Shown: piece after piece, positions 1 to 12,100 of the stretch
Layout: the number at the start of each line of letters is the position of its first letter
How positions within the stretch are numbered: position 1 is the stretch's first letter
Assembly: GCA_023853785.1 (NCBI GenBank)
Contig: JAJIRX010001046.1
Span: forward strand, 85,518-149,517
Reading direction: 5' to 3'
Length of the DNA stretch: 64,000 bases
From: Psilocybe azurescens
Lineage: Eukaryota; Basidiomycota; Agaricomycetes; Agaricales; Agrocybaceae
The notes under the pieces: generated by a model
Told to the model about the DNA's origin: nothing
Database searches by the model: none
What the model saw: only the letters and a program-made list of their open reading frames with translations
Program-made: the position numbers and the translations under genes

Positions 1-706
1 CTTTGTGCGCCTTCTCCTCTCACAGCTCACCGTCAACCAGGCTCCGGTCTCACTTGGATCAATCCAGTGAATTCCAGGGGCCTGTCTTTTCTGCTTTATT
101 CGAATTTTATTCAATAAAGCTTTTCTTCTTTCTCTACACCGAATTCACTCCGCCCACTGTTTATTACTTCTGCGCTGTCGATCTTCACTTGCTGTGCGTG
201 GACTTCGGTGATCAGCTTCAAGCCATAGGCTTCTTATTTGGTGAGAATTTTGAAAATCTCATTCTTTATTCAACTACTGATACTCCTAACAGTTTAATTG
301 CCGTCGTCTCCTCAATTGTCGTCACCCACTCTCGTCAGCCCACTTACTGCGATTACTCCCTAAGATGATCCTGGGGCTCCAGTCGTCGATAACCATACGT
401 ACCATCCATTCAGTAAGGCTTAGTGTCCACTAACACCGAATAACCTTCTCTTGCTCCGTTCAGGGATATCTTTGTTCTTGTAGAGGCTCCACTCATGTCC
501 TTGTATTTGATACATGGACGTTATACTCTGATTTCTTGTGTATTTTATACCGGGAATTATGCAAACCGCTTTGTTCTCGTACCGATGCCGACTGAGATCC
601 TTGTATTTGATACATGGATCTTGTACTCTTCATCCCTCGCCAGTTCGTTCTCGCGTATTTATACTGAGATAACGTCGACCTTCGTGGCATACTCTCTCAC
701 TTTCCG
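1..706. other. Flank upstream of the Tnp2 transposase pseudogene; no gene recognised
   Basis: A short open frame (3-368, +) has no recognisable domain and a composition typical of chance. The only structure I see is an exact 21-bp direct repeat, listed separately. The segment may be the 5' part of the CACTA-type element whose transposase starts at 707, but I cannot see a CACTA terminus here. Confidence 0.4.
498..618. repeat. 21-bp direct repeat, two copies 100 bp apart
   Basis: The motif TCCTTGTATTTGATACATGG (plus one A) occurs exactly at 498-518 and 598-618. Sequence around the copies is only loosely similar. It lies about 100-200 bp before the transposase start, where subterminal or promoter repeats of a DNA transposon could sit; that role is inference. 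Confidence 0.75.
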
Positions 707-3700
707 ATGCCAAGTCAAGCAAAGGAAACTTATCGTTGCTTCTGTGAATCCTGCAAAGAGGTCTCTCCTCACGGTGCTGATGGGGAACCTTTGGGGCAGG
801 AGATGCTTGTAAAGTATCGCTCCGCTCATCAGGCCCGGATCAAGGCTGAACGGGAGGCACGAGCAAATGCCCAATCCAACTGTCCAGATTCTTCATCGTC
901 TGCCGTGGCCGTCGCTACATCTATCCTTGCTTCTGTTGTTGCCAATCCTGGTTCAGATGTCAACTCGCAACCTAACCGACTTTGGGCCACCCGTCGCGAA
1001 TACCAGGAGTCCCTTGTTCCAACCCCTGCTCCTGACCTTACTTTCCATGTTCAAGCCATCACTGATGGATTACAGCGCTTAACTGTCCAATCCGATACCC
1101 CATCTGCTGAGGACCTGGCAAATCGACCTACCCAATCCCAACCACCCGCCAATGTTCTCCCTGCAACTCAAGCTACGTCAGACCACCCGTCTTTTACGTC
1201 CGACCCAGAAGCTATGGTCACTCTCAGAAACCAAGAGCGCAACAGTCGGACTAAAAAGGCACACAGGATCTTCGATAAAATTGATAAAGACGCCCAAATA
1301 TGCCTCCATAAGCTTGCTGGCGTCGCATCACCTACCGAATTGACGATCTTGGAATCAGAGGCGAAACACTTACGCCCTGCTTTCGAAGCTGTAACACGCG
1401 AGGTTCCATCATTGGATGAGGCGTGGGAAAGTTATCGGCCAGCGTCTATTCCTCATCGAGGCTGGATTGGAACAGCTCCGATTGTTGCACCCGAGGTCCA
1501 ATGACGAACCTTTGGAATATAACTCCAGTGAGTTTCTTTTGTTCTTTTACATTTCTCTTCAGTTAACCTTATCTCACTTATTAGATCATCATTTTGACTG
1601 AGCCATTGACTTGTATAGCCCAGTAGCTCAGATGACGATGTTCATCGCTGTTATCTGCACTGTTATGATCGGCGTTAGCCGTGATATGGGAATCTCATTC
1701 TGAGGCTCTTTTCTCTTACTCTTCGGTGGGCTTTCAGAGATCACGATGGCAATTTGGATGCTACACGGTCTTCAATTATGGATCAGATACCTTCTACGGT
1801 GGAAACGGTCTTGTCAAAATTCAATCTTGATGGGAAGACTACTATCTACGCCCACGTGTCCCGAATGCCACTGTACATATCCACCGATATCCAAGCCTGG
1901 TTCTAGCATCCCTCATTACCCCGAACGATGCACCAACCGCCCCCTATCCAGGTGCGCGGAAGAATGTGATTCCTTTCTTCTCAACTCTCAATCACCCAGC
2001 GACAATACATCTCCACGGCCTCTAAAACCCTCACGTTGTTTATGATTTCCACAATTATCTTGCTAGTCTACTATCTAGGACAGACTTAGAAGATATCATG
2101 GATCGTTCCTGTGACGAACTCATGGAAACCATCAACAAGAAGGAGTTGGTGCCGTCCTACATTACAGATGTTTTCCAAGGTGAATATATTCGCACCTTCG
2201 AAGGTCCTATCAAAGGCCAGCTTTTTGTCGACCGGCCTGGAACAGAAGGCCGCTACCTTTTGCAATCAACGTGGACTTTTTAGCACTGAAGGGATGACTA
2301 TCTGAGGAGCAACCACATCAAGCGGCATTATTTCTCTGTCTTGCTTAAATCTTCCACTGGAAATGCGCAACAATAACGAAAATATATACCTTGCTAGTGT
2401 CATTCCGGGTCCTAATGAACCCCGTTTGACCAAACTTAATCATTATGTTCGTCCTGTCGTTGACCAATTTGTGGAATCTTGGGAGGCGCAGTGTGCGCTA
2501 CACTCGAACAGCAAACCATCTAACCGGTCATTGTACTCGTAGCGCAATCGCAATTGCAGTCTGTGATCTCCCAGGAGGTCGTAAACTTAGCCAGACTGCG
2601 AATCATAGCAGCCATTTCTATTGCACAAGGTGTACTTGCTTTCACAAATCAACTCTCGGCTGAACCGATTTCAAGAATTGGCAACTCCGTGATTGTAATG
2701 TGCTGCGTGAGCATGCTATGGAATGGAAGAATGCCGCCACACGTAAAGAGCAGGAGCATCTGTTTTCTGCTCATGGTGTTTGTTGGTCTGAGCTTTGGCG
2801 TCTTCCGTATTGGGACCCTCCAAGGATGCTTGTTGTCGACTGCATGCACTGCCTCTTAGAAGGCCTCTGCCAATACCATTTCGAGAGGTTCTCAAGCTGA
2901 CATCTGCCTCAGCCACTGCCAACGCCCCACAACCCAATGCCTTCGACTACCAGTTCCAGCAGCCAGACACAAACTCCGGGTTGGCTGAGAATGTGGTCAA
3001 GCAGGTGTCTCAGATCCACAATCTCCTCGTCAGCTCCTCTTTCGGTTGCAGAGCCTGACTTAGAAGCAGCTTTCCTGGCTCTGACACATAAACTTCACCG
3101 AAAAACAAAGACACTATTGTTTATGTGGCGAAGAGCCTAAATCTCTCTCACAGCCATCCACGTGCAACAAAACTTCAGTGGGCCGAAGAACTTTGTACCT
3201 GGGTTCGTTGCTAATTCTACTTGAAGTTATGAACATGACTAATGCTCTTCCATGCAGCGCCGCAAGTTTCCAACTTCAGTGCCCACTGAGTTCGCTCCTA
3301 AACTAGTCACTGTCGACGTTATGGACCGTATCCGTGCTGTTGTGAAAGAAACCTCCACACCATCATGGCTCCCATCCGTACCCTATAACTTTGGTGATGC
3401 TGCTGCAGGCACACTCAAAGCTGATGAGTGGAGGACAATGGCCACGGTATATCTTCCTATTGCACTCATTAGTGTATGGAGTACGGGGACAAGTCATCCA
3501 TTGCCATCAGCCTCAGCTGCTACAAAAAGGTGCTTGACCACACTATGGCACTTGTATCGGCTGTTTCATTGGCCTGCCGACGTACAATGACTCAATTTCG
3601 AATGGACGCTTACCGAGACCACTTGACGTTTTGGTATTCAAATCTCTGTCAGCTTCATCCTGAGAGCAGTTATCGCGTTAATGCGCACATGGCTTTTCAT

Positions 3701-4485
3701 GTGTATGATTTCCTCCGTTTGTTTGGGCCTGTTCGTTCATGGTGGTGTTTCCCATTTGAGCGTTTAATTGGCATTTTGCAACGCCTTCCTCATAATCACA
3801 AGCATGGTAAGTCAAGTCTTTCCCTTTCTTGCTTTTTCTGATCACCTTTTATCAGGTCAAATTGAAATGACGATGACTCTCTCTTTTCTCAAGGCGACAA
3901 AGCTGAAGCAGTGGCTTCAACGCCCTGACTGCCCAGCTTTTTTACCGAGAGTGCAAAGTCGTTTTTGACAAAGCTTTTGGTAAAAGTGATGTTCAGAGTT
4001 CACCCGCAGACTCTGCCTTCGTTGTGGTGCCTTCTAACCTGCGTCACCTTATCAAGGGCCCAAGAGTTGCCCTTCGTGCTTATCATATCGTAAACAAACT
4101 CACATACTCCCGTTCCTCCACGCATCTAGGCAATAGCTTAGTCATGTTTTACCCCAAAGGAAATCGATCCAAACGTCCTGTTCCAGGTTCGATTGAACAC
4201 ATCATCGTTTATCCAACAAACAAGGTCCTATACACCATCCGACGACAGGTTGAAGCACAGATTGGTACCGCTGATCCCTATGCCGAATATCCCCACTTTC
4301 CGGCTCAACTCTACTGTAACCAGCTTTCTGACGACCTTAAAGTCATTCAACCTGACTGGGTTATGTCGCATTATGTGCGCTGGAACTTCAGCAAGGATCA
4401 CTGTGTTGTTTTGAACCTATCCCGTGTATGTTTAAACACCGGAATTGCTTTTCATACGTTCTAGCTAACTATATTTTCCAGGATT
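707..4485 (+). pseudogene. Degenerate Tnp2-type (CACTA/EnSpm-like) transposase
   Basis: Remains of the transposase of an agaricomycete CACTA-type DNA transposon. Reading order across frames: an N-terminal exon (707-1504, 265 codons) with a Cys cluster (CFCESC); a hydrophobic segment near 1640; a zinc-binding block at about 1840-1990 (CPECHCTYPP, then YPERCTNRP); ITDVFQGEYIRTFEGP and LFVDRPGTEGRY at 2158-2250; VIPGPNEPRLTKLNHYVRP near 2400-2455; HSSHFYCTRC near 2610; HGVCWSELWRLPYWDPPR followed by VVDCMHCLLEGL at 2770-2870, which carries a catalytic-type Asp; NFGDAAAGTLKADEWRTMA at 3390-3450; and a C-terminal part at 4024-4464. Frames change at least at about 2285, 2650, 2890, 3490 and 3840, and a stop follows LQSTWTF at 2281. 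Some changes are ordinary introns, but those at 2281-2340 and 2880-3060 look like damage. Order and spacing match full-length Tnp2 proteins, so this is one old copy rather than scattered pieces. Confidence 0.9.
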
Positions 4486-5002
4486 AATGTCCTCGGTCAA
4501 ATTCTGTGGTGTAAATCTGTTGACATAATACACTGTCCTTCCATTTGTGTACCCTCTGTTTTGTGTCATAGGGCAATGAGCGGGCAATGAGCGGGCAATT
4601 ACTTATAATCCCATTGATATTTTAACAATTCATTTCTCTTTTGGCCTATATTTTTGCGAAAACTAGAGTTTAACTAATCTTGGACTTGATATTGAACCAG
4701 ATTTTATATCATGAGAATAACTTTAGAAATAATTTTATCTTTATTGTCTCGAAGCGTTTGACTGTGAGGTCAGACAATAAAAACCCATTCCTCTTAAGGT
4801 AGTACTGACTGAAAATCCATGCAATTCATGAAAAATGACCATGAATGGGAAACCGTTACAAAAACAATAAGCTTCGTTGACAGGGAAACTGAGAATAATA
4901 ATTAAAACTTGGCCATATGTGGGTACTTTTGTTTATCTGACATTTCAAATAAAATTAATTGCTGAAAAGTGCACTTTTAGTATGAAACCGCCCGAAGTGT
5001 GG
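4486..5002. other. AT-rich DNA between the transposase and the first AEC fragment
   Basis: No coding signal. It begins just after the transposase C-terminus and stops abruptly at about 5003, where homology to the AEC repeats starts. The first module of the array is therefore truncated here, plausibly by the transposon or by an unequal exchange. Confidence 0.6.
4571..4599. repeat. 11-bp tandem repeat (about 2.6 copies)
   Basis: GGGCAATGAGC is repeated head to tail. It lies about 100 bp past the transposase coding end, a position where CACTA elements carry short subterminal repeats; that role is inferred. Confidence 0.7.
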
Positions 5003-6003
5003 GGAGCGGATTATAAAGGGTCGTGTTGCGCCAGTGGAGATTTCCTGCTGATTCCAGCCCCTGCTCCTGCACCGTGTCCTGGTTCCTTGTCCCTGTTCCA
5101 TTTGCGTGTGGACCTTTTGCCGTTCCATGCGGATGTCATGAACATTGGCGTAGCACCCAGAACACCTGGGACTCCCGAGGACGCAGTGATGCGAGCAGGC
5201 GAGGATTCAGAGGATGTGGGAAACTCCGTGAACCCACACGCCACCCCTCTTCATCAACGCTGACGACTGTACGAGGGTCGAGCTCCACGCGTGCATCCTT
5301 AAATCATGTTCGTCCCCATCTCCCTCCTGTTCATCGTCATCTGCAAAGTCCAAGAGGAGCGGCGTGCCCTCACCCTCGGCGTTGGGATCTGTGTCGAATC
5401 TGAGGATGTATGTAAACCACGGTGTCAGCGGGATGAGAGGACGGGTGGTGCAAGGATAGTGTATGCCTGCGAGAGGAGGCTCACGCCGTTGCTGTACCTG
5501 ACCTGTGAGAGGTGGTTAGCGGGATATATGCGGGTGCGTAAGAAGACAAAAACGACGATGGACGTGGCAGTATGGCGCGAGAGATAGGGTACATACAAAG
5601 GGTGAAACATAGCGTAAAACATAACAAAAGCAAAAGCCACATACTATTATTCCAAGCATAGTGGACATCATCGAATACATCAGCGTATTTCTTGTTATCG
5701 TCCGAGCCCCATGCGAGGTTGGGCACCGAGATGATGAAGCTTGGCATCAGCGCGATGTCGAGTGCGTTGGAGTTCATGCATATGGCGGCGGCCATTATGA
5801 AGCTCCTGACTGTGTAACTGTGTGAGAGCAAGTTGGGTTCAATTAAGTGCGGAGGGACGAGAGAGAGACGAGGGCGAGCAAGGTAGGATGCGGTGGGGAG
5901 TATTCAATGCGCTTGTCAATGGGAGAGCAAGGAAACAACGGGATGAAACGCGAAGAGAAACACGAATCGTGGAAAAGGATAACGAACACAGGGAAAATGA
6001 AGC
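5003..6003 (-). pseudogene. AEC-family transporter fragment, copy E1
   Basis: Middle part of an auxin efflux carrier family (Mem_trans/PIN-like, fungal Ecm3-type) membrane transporter. Read on the - strand from about 5800, it gives SFIMAAAICMNSNALDIALM then SVPNLAWGSDDNKK, the conserved helix block of the family (normally NFAMAAAMFMNSNSLPIALM). A frame change at NKK follows because 17 nt retained in copy E2 are missing. The later LTTSHR/SGTATA exon and a Pro/Arg-rich loop (5011-5244) are recognisable by comparison with the other copies. The 3' part is lost at about 5003. The 5' exons are absent: upstream, the AEC intron sequence runs directly into the ArgRS fragment at about 6003. Not functional. 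Confidence 0.75.
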
Positions 6004-7477
6004 TTGTCCTGGTGCTCATGCATCACGTTCCCCACCTGCTTAATGATCTTGTCAGAAAACACCACCGCCATTTTCCTCGTGCTCATTCCTTGTAAGAGAC
6101 GGTAGGTGATCTGCATGAGCAAGGGCACCCAGGGAAGCTCGAGCACTACAAAGAATTGGGAGAGATGCAGGCCTTGTTGCGAGAAAACGACATATTTCAT
6201 TTTATCAATTTTATATTTCTCGTAGCGTGTGATTGCGCTGCCTATATCGCGTGTCAGGTATATCAACGTTCCGTCTGTGATGAAGGTTGAATGAAGGAAC
6301 AGGAAGAGAGAAAAATAAAAGAAATGGAACATACCCTTCTTACGAACAACGGTCTTGCCCGTCCTCCACTTCTACAACTCCACCAGCTTCATACCATCCA
6401 ACTCCGAAATCAAACTCATCCTATCCAACTTCTCCAGCGTCCCATCCATTGCCTCCTTCCCCACCTCGCTCCCCCCCGTATACACATCAAACTTCACATT
6501 CAGCCTCTCATACTCCTTCTCATACTCCCGCACGCTCATCTCTTTCTCCACATGCGCTAGTTGCGCAGGGTATCTTGGTCTCTGTCTTCTGTGTGCTTGA
6601 ACCGGTTCGAGGTGGAGGCCTTGACGGCGGGGTCGGTGGATGCGTCTTTGTTAATGGCAGCGTAGATGTCAAAAGGTGCTTAATGACGTCTTTTTCGAGA
6701 CCGGCTTATGGGCCGATATTTGAAGCCTGCGGCGATTAGGCCGAACTAGGGAGACGAAGGGAGATGTCAGTGGGATATTTGGGGATTGGAATAGAAGACG
6801 CATGAAATGGCGAGGAGTAGGGGAGAAACAGAATAGAGGCAAAAAGGATTGGACGGAAAACAAAAACAAAAAGGCGAAAAGAGAAGAAAGAATCTTACCT
6901 GTGTATCCCAATCGCCTAGATAGTTCATTGAGACGACTTCCCAATCCACAAGCCTGACACAAACTAGCCAAAAACGCGCCGATGATCGTGTTCCGCAAAC
7001 GCCCAACATGGAATGACTTGGCGGTGTTCAGCGACGAGCAGTCGATAATGACCTTCTTACCATTGACTGAGTAGTTTGTGCCATACTTGGGCAGACCAGA
7101 GGGCACATTGCATGTGGGGGTGTCGATCTGGGTGAGAACTTGTCGTGTTCACGCGTAGTGGAGGATGGACTTGTCGAGCACGACGGACTCAACTCACTTG
7201 TCCGGTTGGAACTGTGAGCAGCAAGGTTCAGTCATTTTAGTAGTACAAAATGTAAAAATAATAACCACGTCGTTTTTGATGACTTCAGCCACTGTCTCTT
7301 CGAGATCTGAACTGGCAGCGCAACAGTGAAGTCTTCCCCATTCTTCCCAGTCAGCTCCAGTGTGAGCGGCAGTGTATTCGAAAGTTTTGGCGCAATAGCT
7401 ATCCAGATCGATTTCAGGATACATTTAGACAGATCCATACCCGGGACAGTGGGAAGTGGGGGCATGGATGACGCCAT
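6004..7477 (-). pseudogene. Arginyl-tRNA synthetase 5' fragment, copy A1
   Basis: N-terminal to middle part of a eukaryotic class Ia arginyl-tRNA synthetase, which charges tRNA-Arg with arginine in the cytosol. The start at 7477 gives MASSMPPLPTVPGMDLSK. An intron lies near 7210-7268. The catalytic exon carries [19 protein letters not shown], then the HIGH-type region as [17 protein letters not shown] (HVGR where HVGH is usual) and [12 protein letters not shown], a frame-shifted form of [10 protein letters not shown]. Downstream on the same strand come NKDASTDPAVK, the YLTRDIGSAITRYEKYK block and STRKMAVVFSDKIIKQ. The reading stops at VMHEHQDK, where the sequence switches into an AEC intron. 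The anticodon-binding C-terminus is absent and there are several frame changes. The function of the intact family is well established; this copy cannot be active. Confidence 0.88.
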
Positions 7478-9197
7478 CCTTTTACTTTTAGTGTAGCGAG
7501 TCTTGTGAATTTGTTGTAAGTCGGGCGTAGACATTGTTGCATGTAAACAAAAGCGCCTGAGGTGTAAAGTGTGGTAAAGAGATCTTTTGTCTGCATGAGA
7601 AAAGAGCGGGAGAGATATTGAGGGGAGGAGTGATGTAACGATTGGGTGACACAGAGTAGCTTGGTAAGCGTTCTGGGTTGCGAATCGGCACACAGAGGAA
7701 CTCTAGAGACGGGTTTAACGTTTATGAATTCACTGGGGACTCAACGAGTAGAGGTGTAGGTTATATAGTTACTCTAAGAGTCCTAATGGAAATAAAAGTA
7801 ATAATAAGGAATGTGTAAGTCAGGTGAAACAATCAAGGTAAGGAACGACCGCAGCAGGCAGAGTGTATGATAACGAGTGCAAGAGTCCAGGCAAGGCACC
7901 GGAAAGAAAGATATCAGAGAAATCGTATGACAAAGAGTCAACGGTACGTCACGATGACCGATCTGTTACAAGTGAAAGGACGGCCAAATTGAATCAACAA
8001 GAGTGTCTGCAACAATGCGAGTGACTCGTTGGGATCCATCACGTGCAACGTCTCTGACAAATATTAGACCCTTTTGGTGGCAAAACGTTGACTCTTGTAG
8101 TCGGCGTAGCAGTAACGTTTGGTGCATTATGATGACAACCATGTATCGGCCAACAGTGAGTGGATATGTCACTTACGAGGGTGTCTTATTGGAAGACATA
8201 TAGCAATAGAACCACACTACCGCTTACATGTACACATCACTAGCACACAAATTAAAAGGAGAGGAAGGACCCGGACCATCTCGCTGAGCTACAACTGGTA
8301 GTGCCTGCCTAAAGGTGTTCATTAGTCGGTACAATATCAGTATTAACACAGCCCTACGCAAGACAGAAAATAGTAAAGCTGCTATCACGTTCACTTTGAT
8401 TGTCACTTTTCTCACACTTCACTTTTGCGCACACAAAGTCACCACTCGGGACAGTGGAGAAAATGCAAAGAATGCAGGCACATCGCAATCTAGGGTAAAT
8501 TCTGTGACAACCGAATTTTGATGTGACTTTCCGACAAGCGATCTTGATTCACAGCCATGTCCATGACTCAACCAAGTAAAGGTACCAGCATGTGTGCTAG
8601 AGCGGCTATGATCATCCATTGAGTCGTATATCGTTTTAAACTGTGCGTACTTGACACAATAAGGGCATTCAGTGGACTGGACGCTCTAACAACAAATCTC
8701 TCGCTTGAGCAGGCTTCAATATGAGGGTCCCATCGCACGCAAGTTCGACATAGAAGGGGGCTTTATGGTGTCCAGTTCAGTTTTGGAAATAGAATAGCAC
8801 CGCCTTCCGGTGCATTGCTTCCAACTGTCACTGTCATGGGAGTTGCACTTGTCTAGTACTAAAGCTGTATATGCATTTGTGCGGACTCCGTCGGAAAACA
8901 CAGCACCGTTGTGTAGTCCGACTCTGCGATATACTGCGATAATGTACAGTGAGCGACATAGGTGAGTGCCTTCTGCCTCGTCTTTCCGCAGTCCTAATGG
9001 TGTCAAGATTATTGGGGCTGTTGGGGTGAAGATTAAGAGCAATTTGAGACATGTACAGGATGTGGTGTCTATTAATAGCAGTATTTATATTCAGCACATT
9101 GCAGTGCACTACCCGTGTGAATTAACTTAACTTCTGTGCTGCTCCACACTGTCGGCATTGTTAGGAACAGTTTCTTCCTTCACAAAGCCCTAGTACA
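7478..9197. promoter_or_regulatory. Shared flank between ArgRS fragment A1 (-) and NLR1 (+)
   Basis: Non-coding DNA between two divergent gene starts. From about 7970 on it matches the flanks at 39120-40401, 49780-51102 and 60245-61561, so it is a conserved module part and probably held a bidirectional promoter. About 290 bp (roughly 7625-7965) is extra compared with the 39 kb and 60 kb flanks, so it was inserted here or lost there. Short open frames in it are not conserved as proteins. Confidence 0.55.
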
Positions 9198-12100
9198 ATG
9201 CCTAAAGACGAGAAATATTCTGCAATATGCTCTCATCGCACCCTCAACTCAGGTAAGCAGCTCTTCCAAGGTGCCAGGAACGTCATGATCACCGGCGGTA
9301 GCATTCAACAAGTAGAAGGGGACTACTACGACGGAGGAAGGGACGTAGGTGAGAGGCAGTAGACATCATATACTGAGCATTTACATTGATTCTGAATCGA
9401 TAGGACTGCACATTCTGGGGCAGCATATCGCGACTGATGCAATGTATAACTCTGCCGAGCGATTCCCTCCCGCGAAATGCCACCCCGGCACTCGCGAGAA
9501 GATCATCAGCACTATACTGGGCTGGATCAACGACCCTAGTCCCAAGGAACAGGCGCTGTGGCTCAACGGACCTGCAGGAGCTGGCAAATCTGCCATCGCC
9601 CACTCCATTGCCGTTCATCTGAAGGAGATCTCGGACGATAGCAAGTATGCCGGGAGCTTCTTCTTCGCCAAGGATGCCGTTGGACGCGGGGACGGGACAA
9701 AGTTATTCTCAACAATTTCATACCAGCTCGCCCTCAACTTCCCATCCTTTCGTGCGCTCATTGACGGCTTCTATGCTTGATAATCCCACTCTTCCGACTG
9801 CATCCATCGACGTCCAACTCCGATGCCTCATTATAGAGCCATTACTACGTGTCACCGACTGGCCTGCACACAATCCCACAGTTATTATCGACGGTTTGGA
9901 CGAATGCACTGGGTCAAAACGAATGCAGTCTGAAATCCTCTCACTCTTATCTAAGGCAATCACCGAGCACAATATCCCCCTCTGATTTCTCATTGTTAGT
10001 CGCCCCGAGTACTGGATTTCCGACTCATTCGAAATTGGACCTCTGGTACATGTTACAAAATCAGTCTGCCTACAAGATGATGAGAACACGTATAGGGATA
10101 TTGAGAGGTACCTTCGAGAGGGATTCAACAAGATTTACAACGAGAATATTCTAATAATGTCTTCTACCCCCGTCCTTGGCCTCCAGATCATATTATCAGG
10201 CGGTTTGTGTATAGCGCTTCAGGCCAGTACGTTTATGTATCCACTGTCTTGGAATTTGTTGGCGCCTCGTCCAATTTCTGTGACCCCGAGAACAACTCCA
10301 CATATTGATGACACCTGGACCACATCAAGCATCAGCATTTTCGGATCTCGATAAACTCTACGCCACCATCCTGTCATCATATCCTCGTCCAGACACAATG
10401 AAATGTGTCCTTGGTGGTCTCTTGCTCGAATTGAGCGAAAAAAATGATTCAGGAAATGCTAGGAGTTGATTCAGGAGAAATTCAACTCGTGTTGAGGGCC
10501 TTAAGCTCCTTGATCAAAGTATCCAAGGCGGAATACTCTGAGGAATTCCGTGTGCTGGAGCCAATCTTTGGGTCTCCATTGGTAGAGGCACCAATTTCGT
10601 TCAGTCACCTATCGTTCAGCGAATTTCTCGAGGATGAGTCAAGGTCAGGAGAGTATGCAATTGATTTGAGCGCCCGTTGGGACTGAGTTTATCTGCGCCC
10701 GTGCTCAAGCTTGGGGTCGATATTGTTGAGGATAATCCACGGGCCGAGCGGACTATAGAACGGTAAGTGCCTTAGCATTTTTATGTTTGGTAAATATATA
10801 AGGAGACTGATATACACATTTTCTGACAGTATGGGACTATCAGTCTATCCTAATATGCTCAATAGATATGAGTATCTGTCGATGTTCGTCAGATTTGATG
10901 TGAGATCTATTGCCAATGTATTAGAGGAACTTTGTGAAAGCCTTCGCAAGACCATTGCCTGCAGACCTTCGCATGTCGCCCAACCAAGTCATCTGTACTG
11001 GTTCACGACCTCTGTCTTGGGTTTTATTACCGACAGGGGAACTTATGCCGGCCTCGGACGGTCAATATTGGCGTAAAAAGCACCTACACCTACTTCAGTC
11101 TCTCACAGACGTTCTCACCATTGCTCAAACAATTTCAGCACAGCAGATCATTGACCGATCACCCAAAAACTCAGCAACCTTCGCATACCCTCGATTTATA
11201 CAGTTCTTACTCTCCTCCCAGCATAGAGCCTAGCATCAAGGATATCTCGGAGTTCATGAATATAGGTCTGGATACCATTATATCTGATCTCCAACACCTC
11301 CCGACTTGGTATACTTTAATTTGCACTCCGGTGACAGAGGGACTTTATGCTATATACATATGGCTCCTGTCTTTTTTGGCCGTGCGTCGCAAGGTCCAAG
11401 GCCAATGTCAGGAAAACCAACATGTCGGAGCATGGGACCCTCAGATAGTAAGTCTCAGTGCTCATCACTTTGACAGGATATTCCGCAGAAATGTTTTCCA
11501 ATCCTTGGTTCGACCTCCATTGGAGGAGTGTGTGTATACTGCCGAATGCTTCTTACGACACAGTCGAATTTCGGACATACACTCCAAAGAATACTTTGAA
11601 GATCCGAAGAAAATGGAAATATTCAATATCATAGTGGATACATCTTTCTGGGGTTCTTTAGGTGACCATGTAGCCTCGGTTGATTTGGTTTTGGGAGCTT
11701 TGGGCTGGTTTAACAGGCAGATGGTGAGTGCCAATACCATCATATTGCGGTCACTGATTTACTGCTGCCATTCAAATACCAGACAGAACCCAGCAAGGAC
11801 GTTATCAAAGATCACGATATTCGCCTTCTTCAAAAATGTTATCCGTTGCCAAACGAATATTCGAAATCGGCTACTTGCCATACTTCACAAACCCCTATTA
11901 CTCTAATCTTTGGATGATCAGTAATAGAGGCAAAATTCCGTGTGTATCATTACATAGAACACCTCCACCCCATGACGGACCCTACTCCATTGTTGAGGAG
12001 AGAAATCTGGATCAATTGGCGTTTCCGATTGCTGGTTTCAATGCTTTCTTTTACACAGATGGATAACTGAGTTCCACGAGCAAGTGTTTGAGAGAGAGAG

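Noticed and set aside
3..368. ORF at the window start as a real gene
   Set aside because: No domain, biased composition, no splice context; treated as element flank.
5916..6332. Separate membrane protein suggested by the hydrophobic N-terminus of the - strand ORF
   Set aside because: The hydrophobic start is an intron read through (pyrimidine-rich); the remainder is the ArgRS YLTRDIGSAITRYEKYK segment.
6287..6739. + strand Pro/Ser/His-rich ORF of 150 codons
   Set aside because: It is the antisense of the ArgRS exons, which show clear family conservation on the - strand.
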